64,000 bases of DNA from assembly GCA_029876055.1 (NCBI GenBank), contig CM056874.1, positions 3,410,001-3,474,000 of the forward strand. Reading direction: 5' to 3'. This DNA is from Madurella fahalii. Taxonomy: Eukaryota; Ascomycota; Sordariomycetes; Sordariales. The notes under the pieces were generated by a model, which worked only from the letters and a program-made list of their open reading frames with translations, did not search any database and was not told where the DNA came from. Both the position numbers and the translations under genes were made by a program. How positions within the stretch are numbered: the stretch's first letter is position 1; the number at the start of each line of letters is the position of its first letter. Below are positions 1-11,197 of this stretch, in pieces.

Positions 1-853
1 GCAAGGTTACCTTGATCAAACTGATCAGCTGGTTTTGCGTTTGCAAACCCCGATACGTGAAAGACGTCAGAGTTGTAAACATCTGCCCTAGGAGCGCCCC
101 AACGAGATGCCGTCCAATGCGCCATGATTGGGTAACATAGCGGAACATCGAGCATGATACCCACTCGCTTAGCCGTCCGGAGATGCAGGGGTAACATTAA
201 GGTCGAAACCGGGTTCGCTGAAGGCATGATGACCTGTCAAGCGGATGAAACAACACGATCGTCTCTGTGATCCCGTGAGTATCCGTTGAGCGGCCTGGAC
301 TTTTCCTCGGCACATAATACACCCCTCCGTGATTTGGGGTATCTTGGCCGGTCAGACACGGGGGTTTCCCAGCAACGCAGAAGGATTAGAAGGGGAGGGT
401 ATGAGACAGGACCTACTAAAGGGAACGCGAGAGACCGGGGAGGGGGCCAGCTTTCCTGGCCGTCGGCGCCCCATGGCAACCCTCAGAATCTTCCAACTGT
501 GGTCAGGTAGAGAGTATTGACTGATATACAATTCTACTTGGGTAAAACGGAAAGCTTATAATTTGCAGGAGCAGTAACTGTTCTCCGTACTTTTATCTAC
601 CATGACTTTCCCAGGGATCCGGAGCAAATCTATCTGGCTAGGGCAAGTAATGGAGCAAGGATGACTATGCTGTCTCGTTAGACGCATTGCTTTAGGATCA
701 ATGGTGCCTAAGGAGGATATTGCGAGAGTGGGGTTATCTGCTTAAGGTAGTAATGTGTCAAGAGATTTATGAGTGTAGGAAAGGGACACGACCTGCGTTC
801 AGCTTGCCAGAGCTCCACCTCCTCTCATGGCGCATATGTATTGAGTTGGGGAA

Positions 854-899
854 AACTGTCCCCAGAGGGCAGGGTCCCTCTGGTCAGAGGGACACAGTT
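854..899. repeat. nested inverted repeat with alternative hairpins
   Basis: GTCCCTCTG (874-882) and CAGAGGGAC (885-893) are perfect 9-nt inverted arms. CCAGAGGG (862-869) also pairs perfectly with CCCTCTGG (876-883), so the middle segment can pair to either side. The outer AACTGT (854-859) and ACAGTT (894-899) are complementary too. No gene is attached, so this is more likely a decayed transposon end than a regulator. Confidence 0.6.
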
Positions 900-962
900 G
901 CTAGGATGGCGCCCCGGGGGCTGGAACTTGCCGTGGGCCCATTGTTCTTTTGCACCATAAGT

Positions 963-1100
963 AGGGCCGTCCTGGCCATTGCTCCTTAGACAGAACAATG
1001 AATTCAGCACTCTTTAACCCATTTTTTCTTTTGGACTAATTAGAAGGAGGGCCGTCCTGGCCATCGCTCCTTAGACAGGAAAATCAATTCAACACTCTTT
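963..1100. repeat. two tandem direct repeat copies, 85-bp period
   Basis: Positions 963-1015 and 1048-1100 are the same 53-bp sequence starting AGGGCCGTCCTGGCCAT, differing at a handful of sites. The 85-bp offset includes a unique spacer. No coding frame spans it. Confidence 0.75.
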
Positions 1101-2719
1101 TCCACACCTGTTGTAGGCTCAATTGACGAGCTTTCTTTGCGTGCAAAGTGATCTCCTTCTGAGCAGAGGGAGCGCTATCTGTACATATTATTTTAACCCT
1201 GTTTAGGCTGCAGGAACCCAATTTGTGGTGGTGTCGCCTGGCCTGTCTTGTCTATTTTGTCTGTCTGGCATTTGGCCATCTTTGCCCTCCCCCTTGTTTT
1301 GATGTGTATGTGGATGTAGATGTGTGTTTCTGCACCATTTCAGTATAAGTGAAATGACAATACATCTGAGTCGGTTTTGGCACCGTAACTTAAGGCACGT
1401 GAGAATACCCGACTGGGCTGGCTACATATTCCTCCAGATCATTCTCGTCTGGCCACACAACCTTGCCTCCTCGCCTTGGGGTAGTGTCCTTCTTCTCCGG
1501 GGAATGCATCGCCTCTTTGAGAACGAAATCTTCCTTCCCATTCGTGTACCCGTGAGATGCGACGTGCACTTCTTGTTGAATTTGATCGCTAACTTATCCT
1601 TAAAGGCAAAAGTGCCGTGCCACCCATTTAGATCTTTTCTCCACTTCCCATCGAGTGTTGTAGTGTCATGAATATCAGCTCTATTCAAACCGAGCGTATC
1701 AGTAAAATGGCGAATGAATGCACTCTGAGGAGAAAATAGCAGACGTAGGGGACACGAGAGGGCCCTCAGTACCGAATCAAGATTGCTTTGGGTGCTAGCT
1801 GTAGATCTGAGCCGTCGCATATGCCAGAGCAACAAGTGCCTGCTTTCTTTGTTTCGAGATGGTATTGCCGGCGTAGAAGAAGAACTTGACAAAATTCACA
1901 CCGCTGATGGAAGCCATGTGTTGCAAAAGCGGAACTGCAATTGCAGGGCAGCAATTGCGCCTTAAGTGTCACGCCATGATTACGGGCTGTGGGGCAATAT
2001 ATAGCAGCAATGCAACGGCTTCCCTCAACTCTTTCGTCGGGACCGAAAGAGTCACATTCGGGTTGCCCAACCCCCTCGGCAGCTCCTGGCCGCCTGTGGA
2101 GTACCGGCTTCTCCGAGGTATAGCCATCGTCTCGGAAGTCGATATCGGCTGGGTTCCCGAGAATTGGCCAAAACAACGAATCCGGAAAAACCGCTAGTGC
2201 TCTGACCGGGAAAAACTTGCGCGGCCAGGAGCTGGGACCGAAAAACCCAGGGTAAGAGCAACTGCCTAACAAAAGCCGAAAACAAGCAGGAATCAGTGGA
2301 GCCGATGACTTCTACGGTCCCGAGGCGACGGCGAACCGCAAACGCGCGGTTATGGCCTTAGTCACGCTTTGATGGGGCTCCCTGCTGCGTAAGCCATTTT
2401 TCTGGGCGGATTCCGGTTTGAGAAGCGGCTTCCAACGGCGCGCCGAGCGAGGCAAATACAATGCTCGCACATTTATTCCAGTTGCTTCGCCCTAATCATT
2501 CCACATCCGGGAATTGGAACAGCATTCCGCTGCCTGCAACTTCGTTATTGTCCTTCTTTCCGTGTCCATAGCGCGCCACTATCAGGCCTGAACGCGAGCA
2601 GCGCGTTCCCTCCACGTACCCCCAGACTCCTGCTGGACAGCAGCTGTTCTTATCTGTGATATTTGACAATGACGCCCGGTAAACGGATTGAGTATGATTG
2701 AATCGATGGGGCCGAGCGA

Positions 2720-4011
2720 TTGGAAAATTATCAGCCCGGTGGCTATCATCCGGTCATGATTGACGACTTACTGCATGGTCGCTACCGAATAGTTGACAAG
2801 TTGGGTTTCGGTGGTTACTCGACCATCTGGTTTTGTCGGGACATCCGTCTGGAACGCTATGTCGCGGTCAAGGTGGGAATATCTGGCACATCACTTCCTC
2901 GACGCGAGTCTGGTATCCTTCACGAGCTCTCTACTTCGAGGCCAACATCACATCTTGCCAATGCGGCCATCGAGGCAAGTGGCGCCATACCAAACATTTT
3001 AGATGAATTCGACGTCGAAGGGCCAAACGGGTCACACCTGTGTTACGTGGTGGCTCCTGCGCAAGGAGATCTGAGAGAAGCATCATTCAGCCGTCTCTTT
3101 CCCGCCGAAGTCGCCCGCGCATGGGCTGCGAAATTGGCGATGGCTGTTGCCTTTGTCCACTCGCGTGGCTATGTGCACGGAGGTCGGTTCATTCCATTTT
3201 GATTATGAATAGCTAAGGGGACTGAAACATTCATGGATATTCATCTTTGGAATGTCTTGGTCAAACTTCCATCAACCTTTGACGGACTCTCAATCGACCA
3301 ATTCAGGGAGAAATATGGCGAGCCGGAGACGGTACCCATCAGGCGTGTCGATGGAGAACCGCTCCCGCCTAATGTTCCGCCCAGGCTGTGCTGCCTCTGT
3401 ATCTCGGGAAAAAGGCCCAAGAGTTCACTCTGGCGGACTCGCATGGTCTTGTGCTAAGCGACTTTGGTGAGGCGTTTGCCCCGGCCAAGGAGAAGCGTCT
3501 CGGGAAGGACTGCAACACGCCTGTGTCAAAGAAAGCACCTGAAACGCTTTCTGAGCCCGACGTACCTCTGTTGTACCCATCTGATATTTGGAGCCTTGGA
3601 GCCGCTATATTGGAAATCTTAGGCATGAAATTCATCTTCAGTGAGTCGGAGACAGAAGATGAAATTGTAGCGCAGCAAATCGACGTCCTAGGTCCCGAGA
3701 ATTTCCCTCTGAACTAGCGGAAACAGTGGGAACGAACTTGCGCAGGAAGCGTGGACAAAGAGCAAAACATACCTCGCCGGCCCACGGGTATTCGGGAGAC
3801 GTGGCTCCCACTCGAGGAAGCGTTTGAGGAATTCGTGCAAAAATACAGAAGGAAACGGGAGGGATCTGGGGTGTCTGGGGACGAGGAGACGCACGTAATT
3901 CTTGACTTGATGCGGGGGATGCGCAAGTTTCGGCCTGAGGAGCGCTTGACGATAGACCAAGTGCTTAGATCAGATTGGATGGTCAAGTGGGCGTTGCCGC
4001 AATTAGAATGA
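2720..4011 (+). pseudogene. SRPK-like serine/threonine protein kinase, degraded
   Basis: The translated pieces read through a fungal SRPK-like kinase in order: a GGYHP lead-in, HGRYRIVDKLGFGGYST (glycine loop), VAVKV (ATP lysine), YVHG, then DIHLWNVLVKLP (catalytic loop), LSDFGEAFAP (DFG), SDIWSLGAAILEILG, and a C-terminal lobe ending DWMVKWALPQLE before TGA at 4009. It is broken in four ways. No in-frame ATG precedes the lead-in. The intron expected around 3185-3238 has no AG acceptor at the point where DIHLWN resumes. The frame shifts near 3385 between LPPNVPP and LPLYLGKKAQ. A TAG at 3715-3717 interrupts the C-lobe. An intact copy would phosphorylate SR-type substrates; this one should not yield an active kinase. 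The TAG sits where family members carry Trp, and TGG to TAG fits RIP mutation on the other strand (CCA to CTA). Confidence 0.85.
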
Positions 4012-5435
4012 AGCCGCTAATTATGAGTCGACACGACGTCGATAATGCTTGGTTTAAATGCACCAAAGGAGACATATTGGACCGACTCAGTTTAACTACG
4101 GTACTACCTTTCGGACCCGTGTCCCCTACACATCTCTCCTTCCGACAAGCCCCCGGATCAAGCGTCCGCAGAAGAGATACTTTCGCCGAGATATCGAACC
4201 GGGTGGCCGCTGGAAGTGGTATGTGATCACATAACGTTTGGGATGGAATTTGATAACCTCATGCGTGATAAACGGAACAATGAGTATAGAACAAGAAAGG
4301 TTCTGTCGCACTGCAGGGAGCGAAAAGGGCGCTCAGGAATAGGGCGTTGGAAGTACAAAAGAAAGAAAAAATGTGCCTTGTTCTGATCCCAATATGTGGG
4401 AGACTTTGAGCGGTATATATACAAAAGAGATCCCCTGTGGCTAACTGCGCTCTAACTCTTGGCAGCGCTAAACCCTTTCAGATCGCGACAGGTTCTTTTC
4501 CAACGCGATACCCTGCCTTGACATGCCATTACGATGCTGGTAACCATTCCAAAACGCTATATACGCTTCATTGACTGATGTCGTTGGTAGAATTTAGGAT
4601 TCTGACCTCGTGTTCAGAGCCGTGGGTCGCCATGACTATTCCTCAAATTAGCTAGCTTCTCTTCTGCTAGTGGCTCAATCTGTGGACAAAGGAGTATGTA
4701 CAGCACAAGATTGATATGGCTTAGAGGGAATGTAGACTACGATAAAACTACGTGGGTATGTTTTGGAAGCTTCGAAAGAGCTTCCATATAGTACCTAGCA
4801 GATTGGTTAGCCTTGATGCAGGGGCGTTGCAAGGCTATAACTGTTGCCAATGGCATGCATAATATATACGAGTGTTTGTATGGTAGAACAATGCAAAATT
4901 TAGTGGTTGGTGTTTTTCTTCGTGGCAGCCCCTGCATTTCCCCCTGTCAGTACCCCTGCCAGAGGAAAAAAAACTGACATCGTACTGTACCGCCGTCTGG
5001 CGCCTCGATTCTCGGTTTGGTCGAGGCAAGGGTTGAAACTGCATCGGTTCATGCGCTAAGTTGCTTTTCTGGCGGGTTGTTGCCTGTGAGCTCCACACAT
5101 TGGGTAACGCACCCAACGCACAGAGCTTGGGCCCCCTCACCCCTCACCCCTCCCCACTCCCGCCCCCGCTTAGCTTTAATCGCATCTTTAATTAGCACCT
5201 CGCAGCAGGTCGAGAGCCCACCGGGAAACAGCGGTTTACCGTTCCGTATCCGCTCCGCCCAACGTCGTCCGGATTGGTCGCGCGACCCGGTGACCCTGGC
5301 GCACTCTGTGTAATGCCCAACCCTGACCTTCGCTGTCGAACTTCCCCGATCCCCACACACCACCCAACACCATCCGCGCCACCACAGCGCAGTCGACAAC
5401 AACAGCTTCGACTGCCTCCTCAAGTCCTAGCCGCT
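4012..5435. other. intergenic region upstream of the RhoGAP gene
   Basis: No supported gene. The last 300 bases are rich in C and pyrimidines (for example 5138-5170), as in fungal promoter and 5' leader DNA, and probably hold the promoter of the downstream F-BAR/RhoGAP gene. Confidence 0.5.
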
Positions 5436-7987
5436 ATGTCTCCGGGAGAAGCAGCGGCGGCGGTTTCTGAGAAGGAAGCAGCAAGCCCAACCGCACCGGC
5501 ACCGGCACCGGCACCGGCACCGGCACCAGCGGCATCAGGGCCGAGCCACGAGACGAAATCGCAGGTGCAGGATGTCTTGACATCAGAGGTGCGCACCTAG
5601 TTGACGCCGCGTATCTGCCATGCGCCCCGCAAAACTGACCCGGGTCTGCAGATTGGCATCTCGGTGATGCTCAACCGGTTAAAGCAGAGCATCGCCTCCG
5701 CAAAGGTACGCCGTCGGCGTGGGATCTGTATTGCCCCGCCCCGCGCCCGTCTCGTGTCAGACGTTAACCCATCGGGAAACACAGGAGTTTGCCCAGTTCC
5801 TCAAGAAGCGCTCCATACTCGAGGATGACTACGCCAATTCGCTCAAGAAACTTTGCAGATTGTCGCAGGAGAATATGCAACGCACCGAACACCGAACCGG
5901 CACCTTCGCGGCGGCATACGACGAGATGATGGCCGTCCACGAGCGCATGGCCGACAATGGGATACAATTTGCCACATCACTGCACCAGATGGCCGAAGAC
6001 CTGACAGAGCTAGCCCTCATGGCCGAAAAATCCAGGAAGGGCTGGAAGCAGAGTGGGCTGGCTGCAGAGCACCGCGTGGCCGAGCTGGAGGCCGCCATGC
6101 GCAAGTCAAAGTCCAAGTACGATGCGCTAGCTGAGGAATACGATCGCGCTCGCACCGGCGACACGACCGGCCGTCAGGGCGGGAAGATGTTCGGGTTCAA
6201 GGGACATAAGACGGGCGCCCAGCACGAGGAGGAGCTGCTCCGGAAAGCTCAGGTGGCGGACCAAGATTATCAGGCCAAGGTTCAGGTGGCGGCGGCGGAG
6301 CGGAGCGAGCTCGAAACTAAGACGCGACCCGAGACGGTGCAGGCGCTACAGGACATTGTCAGGGAGTGCGACTCGGGCTTGGCATTGCAGATGCAAAAAT
6401 TCGGTAGGCAGGCTCGGATCATGTGTGAAGTGGAGGAGTGGGTTACTGACCATGTTCACAGCTTCCTTCAATGAGAAATTGGTGCTGAGTAACGGCCTCA
6501 GCATCAGCCCCCTCAAGAACGACGGCGATATGCGAAGCTTGCGCGAGTGTGTCCTTCGTATCGACAACGACAAAGATCTCAACGACTATCTGAGCGGCCA
6601 ACACTTCAGATTACAAGCGAAGACCGGGCTGCCCAAGTATGAGCGCAATCCGGTACGTTGCCATTAGCCTTCCAGTATCTGTTTTTACGAGACTGATGCC
6701 TTTTCCAGCTCCTTGACGCTTCAAACCGGGGAACATCTGGCGCCCACAATACCGCACAGCAACCAAACCCCGCCCCCATCCAGCCGCCGCAACCTGGAAT
6801 CTTCCAGAACGTAAGATCAAGTACCTTTTCCGACCCTACCGTGCCCTCGGCGAACCAGGGACCTTTGGGGCACAGCTATAATCAGAGCACCAGCTCGATT
6901 CCCATTCTTGGCGGTCCCCCCCGGCCTTCGTCACAACCGCAGCACGAGAGGAGCTACAGCCATGGCAGCACGATGAACCATGGCAGTAACGGTCCCACAA
7001 GCCAGCAGCAATATCGGGGCGGCGCGCCGCAACAATCTCAGGTCCCCAACTCGCGGTTCGCTGCGCCCTACACCGCTGCTGCCACTCAGGGACCACCGCA
7101 GTTAGGGGCTCTACCGTTCCAATCTAGCCAAGCCCAGCAGCAAGCACCCTACTCGCAACCTCCCCCACAACACGGCAGTTCAATGTCAAATCCGCTCCAC
7201 CAACATCCTCCTATGGGCCCTCCCCAGGCTCGCAGACAGTCACCGCCGGCAGCACCGCAAATGGCTCCACCACGCCCGGTGTTTGGTGTTGCTCTGTCTA
7301 CGCTGTACGAGCGGGACGGCTTGGCGGTCCCAATGGTCGTGTACCAGTGTATCCAAGCTGTAGACCTGTTTGGTCTGAATGTCGAGGGCATCTACCGGCT
7401 CTCTGGTTCCGTACCACATGTGAACAAGCTCAAGAATCTGTTCGATACAGGTATGTAATCCCATCGCCTTCTCATGTGTGTACCGGCTAAAGCCTCCTGT
7501 AGACTCTGGTTCCAGTAACCTTGATTTCCGAAACCCTGAAAACTTCTTCCACGACGTAAACAGTGTCGCTGGCTTGCTGAAGCAGTTCTTCCGGGATCTG
7601 CCCAACCCGCTACTAACAAAGGAGAACTACATGGCATTTATCGAAGCGGCCAGTGAGTCTTGCCCTAGCTCGCTACCCATTCCATATATCTAACTGAACG
7701 CATCAGAAAATGAAGACGACACGGTCCGCCGCGACTCGCTGCATGCCATCATCAACAGCCTCCCCGATCCCAACTATGCAACCCTGCGCGCACTGACTCT
7801 GCATCTACACCGCGTCATAGAGAGCTCGTCAACCAACAGAATGAGCTCCCAGAACCTGGCCATCGTGTTCGGCCCGACGCTGATGGGCACCGCGCCCGGG
7901 TCAAACATCTCGGACGCCGGCTGGCAAGTCCGCGTGGTCGATACCATCTTGCAGAATACATACCAGATTTTTGACGAAGATGATTAG
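5436..7987 (+). CDS. rgd1: F-BAR and RhoGAP domain protein, Rgd1 type
   Basis: GTPase-activating protein that switches off Rho GTPases (Rho3/Rho4 for yeast Rgd1) at membranes shaped by its F-BAR domain, acting in polarised growth and septation. Seven exons join in frame: 5436-5588, 5652-5705, 5785-6403, 6462-6652, 6709-7450, 7503-7652 and 7707-7987, giving 729 aa. Order: a Pro-Ala repeat near residues 20-32 (encoded by CACCGG repeats), an F-BAR domain over about 55-330 (FAQFLKKRSILEDDYANSL; FNEKLVLSNGLSISPL), a Gln/Pro/Ser-rich linker of about 190 residues, and a C-terminal RhoGAP domain from about 530. The RhoGAP signature GIYRLSG carries the arginine finger (R569), and NLAIVFGPTL holds the conserved Asn (about 686). 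The start chosen is the ATG that opens exon 1. Family assignment is firm; the GTPase target is inferred from yeast. Confidence 0.93.
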
Positions 7988-8595
7988 GAAACGTGAGCAT
8001 GAGCGGCTAATTGGGTAAAGGGGCGGGAGGTGTACTGTTGGGAAGAAACGCGGATGCCTGACTGGCTGACTATATCATTTATACGTATGTCGCATGCCAG
8101 ATGTATGCCTAATGAATGATGGGATGATTAGGGGACGAGGGGGGGTTGGAAAGCTATATCGGCGCGGCGGAATCTTATGATGATACATTTCTAGTCTCGC
8201 ATTATCCATCATCATCATTGTTATTCCGTCGTGGAGTTTGTGCATCTAGTCTCACCAGCTAGACAGTCTTCGCATCTAAGCGTTCTTGTTCTCTTAAACC
8301 GACCGCGACGCCTCTGTACTAGTATGATACAAAAACGCAAGCCACAGTCATCACCGGTCGAGCAATCCCGGGAAAAGAGGCGCACGCTAGGAACAAGAAG
8401 CCATCTCCATAAACCAGGGGTGGAGGTTGTTCGCGATTGGACGTGAATGACGCGCAGCAAACCGTTGAAGCCCAAAACGCCACCATGGGTTTACCGAACC
8501 ACTAGACCATCGGCTTAGTTTTGTTTGCCGTCGGCAAGAGAGCTATCCCTGCGAGACAAAAGGACAACCCCTAAAATAGGCAAGAATACCAAAAG
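7988..8595. other. 3' flank of the RhoGAP gene
   Basis: No gene seen. Probably the 3' UTR of the RhoGAP gene followed by spacer. The reverse strand at about 8490-8515 has a tRNA A-box-like sequence (TGGTCTAGTGG), but no matching B box or cloverleaf. Confidence 0.5.
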
Positions 8596-8600
8596 AAAAA
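8596..8600 (-). terminator. RNA polymerase III terminator of tRNA-Asn
   Basis: On the minus strand a run of five T lies 5 nt after the tRNA 3' end, the usual Pol III stop signal; a TTTT follows. Confidence 0.8.
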
Positions 8601-8605
8601 GTAGA

Positions 8606-8679
8606 CTCCTCCGGGAAGGCTCGAACTTCCAACCTCCTGATTAACAGTCAGACGCGCTAACCAATTGCGCCACAGAGGA
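8606..8679 (-). tRNA. tRNA-Asn (anticodon GTT)
   Basis: The 74-nt minus-strand sequence folds as a complete intronless cloverleaf. The acceptor stem pairs TCCTCTG with CGGAGGA (one G-T pair), with discriminator G. The D arm carries the A box TGGCGCAATTGG. The anticodon arm CTGACTGTTAATCAG presents GTT. The T arm carries the B box GTTCGAGCC. CCA is not encoded, as expected in a eukaryote. Confidence 0.97.
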
Positions 8680-8736
8680 TCTTTCAAGGTTTGTGTTCCA
8701 CGCCTCGGTTAGGGTTGATGTGAGTGTGGCAGCGGG

Positions 8737-8764
<28 letters not shown>
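8737..8764. repeat. poly-A tract (28 nt)
   Basis: Uninterrupted run of 28 A, 58 bp upstream of the tRNA-Asn 5' end. On the minus strand it is a T run, which would stop Pol III reading in from upstream. Confidence 0.95.
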
Positions 8765-8767
<3 letters not shown>

Positions 8768-9482
8768 CTGGCCTGCTGCCACCGAGGCTCAAGTGGCTCT
8801 AGCCGTTGCTGCCCCTTTTTAGGGGATTGGCAGTCTGGTTAACTGCCGATATTGCTCCTGACGAGAAGTCGGTTGGTATTGAGAGGCTCACGGCGCGAAC
8901 GTCGGGTCTTTGGAAGGACATGGGTCACGGCAGTCACATTGCATCGTCGCGGAGGCAGCCAATTCAAGCCTTTTGCTCATCCGGCTGGGTTGCTGGTTGG
9001 ATGAGGATTGACTTAGTTGAACGCTATCAGTCTCTCATGCCCGAAAAGTTTCCTCCCTTGTTGAACCAAATAGGCCGTACGGCAGAGCTCTTGATTTTCC
9101 TTGATCACTCTCTACTCTAGCGGGCAGGGCCGAAGTACCATGATGAGGATGGCCGGGGATATATCAATGTTAGGCAAACTGCAGCCTTTCGACAAAGCAC
9201 TTGCCTAGATCCGATGCCTCATGTAAAGAGAGAAACGAAGAATCGAAGGAGAAAGCAGGTCTCCTAAAGCCCATCTGAAGTATCCAGCAGGAGGGCGGCA
9301 TCCATCACTATTTGCCCACGCCGAAGATAATCTTCGAGTCGATCTAGGATCGAATCCCGTCTCCACCGTTGATCTGGGCAAACCACTCAAGAACGAAAAG
9401 AGAGCCCGCAATCCTCCCAAGGTATCCCGCCCCCCGCCAAATGGCCATTTTTATAGTAGAAGACGCAACGTGTCACACCTCA

Positions 9483-9543
9483 ATGATGATGGTAATGATA
9501 ATGATAATGATAATGATGATAATGATAATGATGATGATGATAA
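9483..9543. repeat. ATG/ATA trinucleotide microsatellite
   Basis: About 60 bp built only of ATG, ATA and GTA triplets (ATGATGATGGTAATGATA, then similar units). Simple-sequence DNA with no gene. Confidence 0.95.
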
Positions 9544-11197
9544 CTAGTGAAATCGATTTCTGAGCGAAGAAACACCGCCATGAACCAAAAGAGTTCCTCG
9601 ACAAAGCGCCCCATGCCACATGCCGACATCTCGTGTCCCGTTGCTCTCGACTCGCTGGCGGGGGATTCATGAGAAAATCCTAGCCCACAACAGTGAGTTC
9701 GCAGGAACGACCCCGTATAGCCAGCCGGTGTCTGAAAAAAATATAAAGTGGGAAAATGGGAAACGAGTTCGCAAACGTAAAAGGGGGAATGAGAAAGAAG
9801 CGAGTAAAAAAACAGCGGAAGAACCGAAAAGAATAAGGGGCTAAAATCGCCGTACCCCGAAATGCTATAAATCTCCATCCAAAATAAAGCCCCCAAGTGA
9901 AGCCAACGGTGAGTAGTAACCCTCGATGCAAATCCCTTTTGCTCATGTAAGTGCTGTATCAAACCATCCATTCATTCCCAAGTCTTTTGCTGGTATCCCG
10001 CGCCCGTATGTGCGTTACCCTCCGTGTGCGAATGATGGTCCCCAAATGTTGCCGTTTCTTGTTTCCTGTGGATTTTGGGGGGTTTTTTTTTTCTTCATAG
10101 TGGTACCAGGGGGAAAAAAAAGAAAAAAGAAAAAAGAAAAAAACACCCTCCCCAATTCGAGTCCACCCGTGTTTTCTCCCATTGGATCGTCCAAATCGTC
10201 ATTAAAGGAACTGGGGGAGAATCTGGGTCCGTCCGTCCATCTGTCGTACAGAGTAAACAAGCGTTGCGCACCGGTTGCTTGGAGAAACGGCGTGTAAGCA
10301 CTTGAAACCTTGGAAACTTTATAACCCTGTTCGCTTGCAAAGGACAAGAGGAAAACCACGATCCCATCCAGACACCCATCCGTCCATCCGGCTGTCTGTT
10401 GATGTAAAACCACGCCAACCATTTGCCAGAACTCCTGCGGGCCTTCCCCTTTTTCCCACAGCAAACACAGAAGATCCCGTTAATCGCTGAATGCTCGAGC
10501 GCCTTCTGGTATGATGATAAACCCAATAGCGACGCCTTGGCCATAAATAGGTATTTCCTTCCAGCCCCTTTCGCCCTTTCCCGCCTGACCTTGCGCCCTG
10601 CTTGCCATGACTGATGTATGCGTGTGCGAAGTGTGCGTGTAAAAAAATAAAATAAAAACCCTAAGGTCGACGACAGCCGCGAGACAATCGCCCCAGAGAG
10701 ATGGTGGGTTCCCCAGGGAAGAAGGCCAAGAGTTATTACTCTTCTCTCCCCAGTACCCGGAAAAAGGGATGAAAAAGTAGCCCTCTATGCTCTGATGTTC
10801 CCTTGTCCCGAAAATGAAGAAAAAAGGCCGACAAATGCAACAAAAAGCAAACCAACAAAACATCGTGAAAGTGGGGGGAATCGTTCCATGTCGAAAGAAA
10901 AAAAAAACCCCCCCTGATCTCAGACCTGTGCGCCTATGAGTGCAGACGTCGAAGATGCCAGCGACATGCAAGCAATGACTGCTGAAAGGTTTGCTCCCGA
11001 CCGGCCGGGTTTAGATCCATGTCCGGTGTCATGCTGTGTCAGGTCCGAGAAACCGGCGTCGGGCGACGATGAAAGGGGCCCATCCGAGCGGCCGCGGCGA
11101 GCAACGAAAAGAAAACGCGAAATGGATATCGCAACCCCAAAACTGCATGATCCACAAACGCCCCGCAAAACAATCAACGCTTCGAATTAGGGGGGCC

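Larger units (their letters stand above)
1..2700. other. gene-free stretch, no supported coding region
   Basis: Open frames here are short, overlap on both strands and resemble nothing I recognise. A minus-strand frame at 1422-1892 is the longest; it shows no domain and no splice continuation. Visible structure is limited to a tandem repeat at 963-1100 and a nested hairpin at 854-899. The stretch may hold decayed repeats; its 3' end adjoins the decayed kinase. Confidence 0.6.
8680..11197. other. non-coding stretch with homopolymers; probable 3' UTR in its right part
   Basis: No convincing coding region. It holds an A28 tract, an ATGATA-type microsatellite and many A/T/G homopolymers (10080-10145, 10640-10660, 10895-10910). 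A plus-strand frame at 8806-9120 has no recognisable features. The right-hand part lies directly downstream of the minus-strand Whi3/Scw1-like gene and may be a long 3' UTR, but I see no decisive poly(A) signal. Confidence 0.5.

Noticed and set aside
1422..1892. 156-codon minus-strand frame as a gene
   Set aside because: No domain, no splice context, and an overlapping frame on the same strand is equally open; nothing supports coding.
8470..8520. Minus-strand tRNA A-box-like sequence (GATGGTCTAGTGGTTCGG)
   Set aside because: No B box and no foldable cloverleaf follow; probably chance or an old relic.
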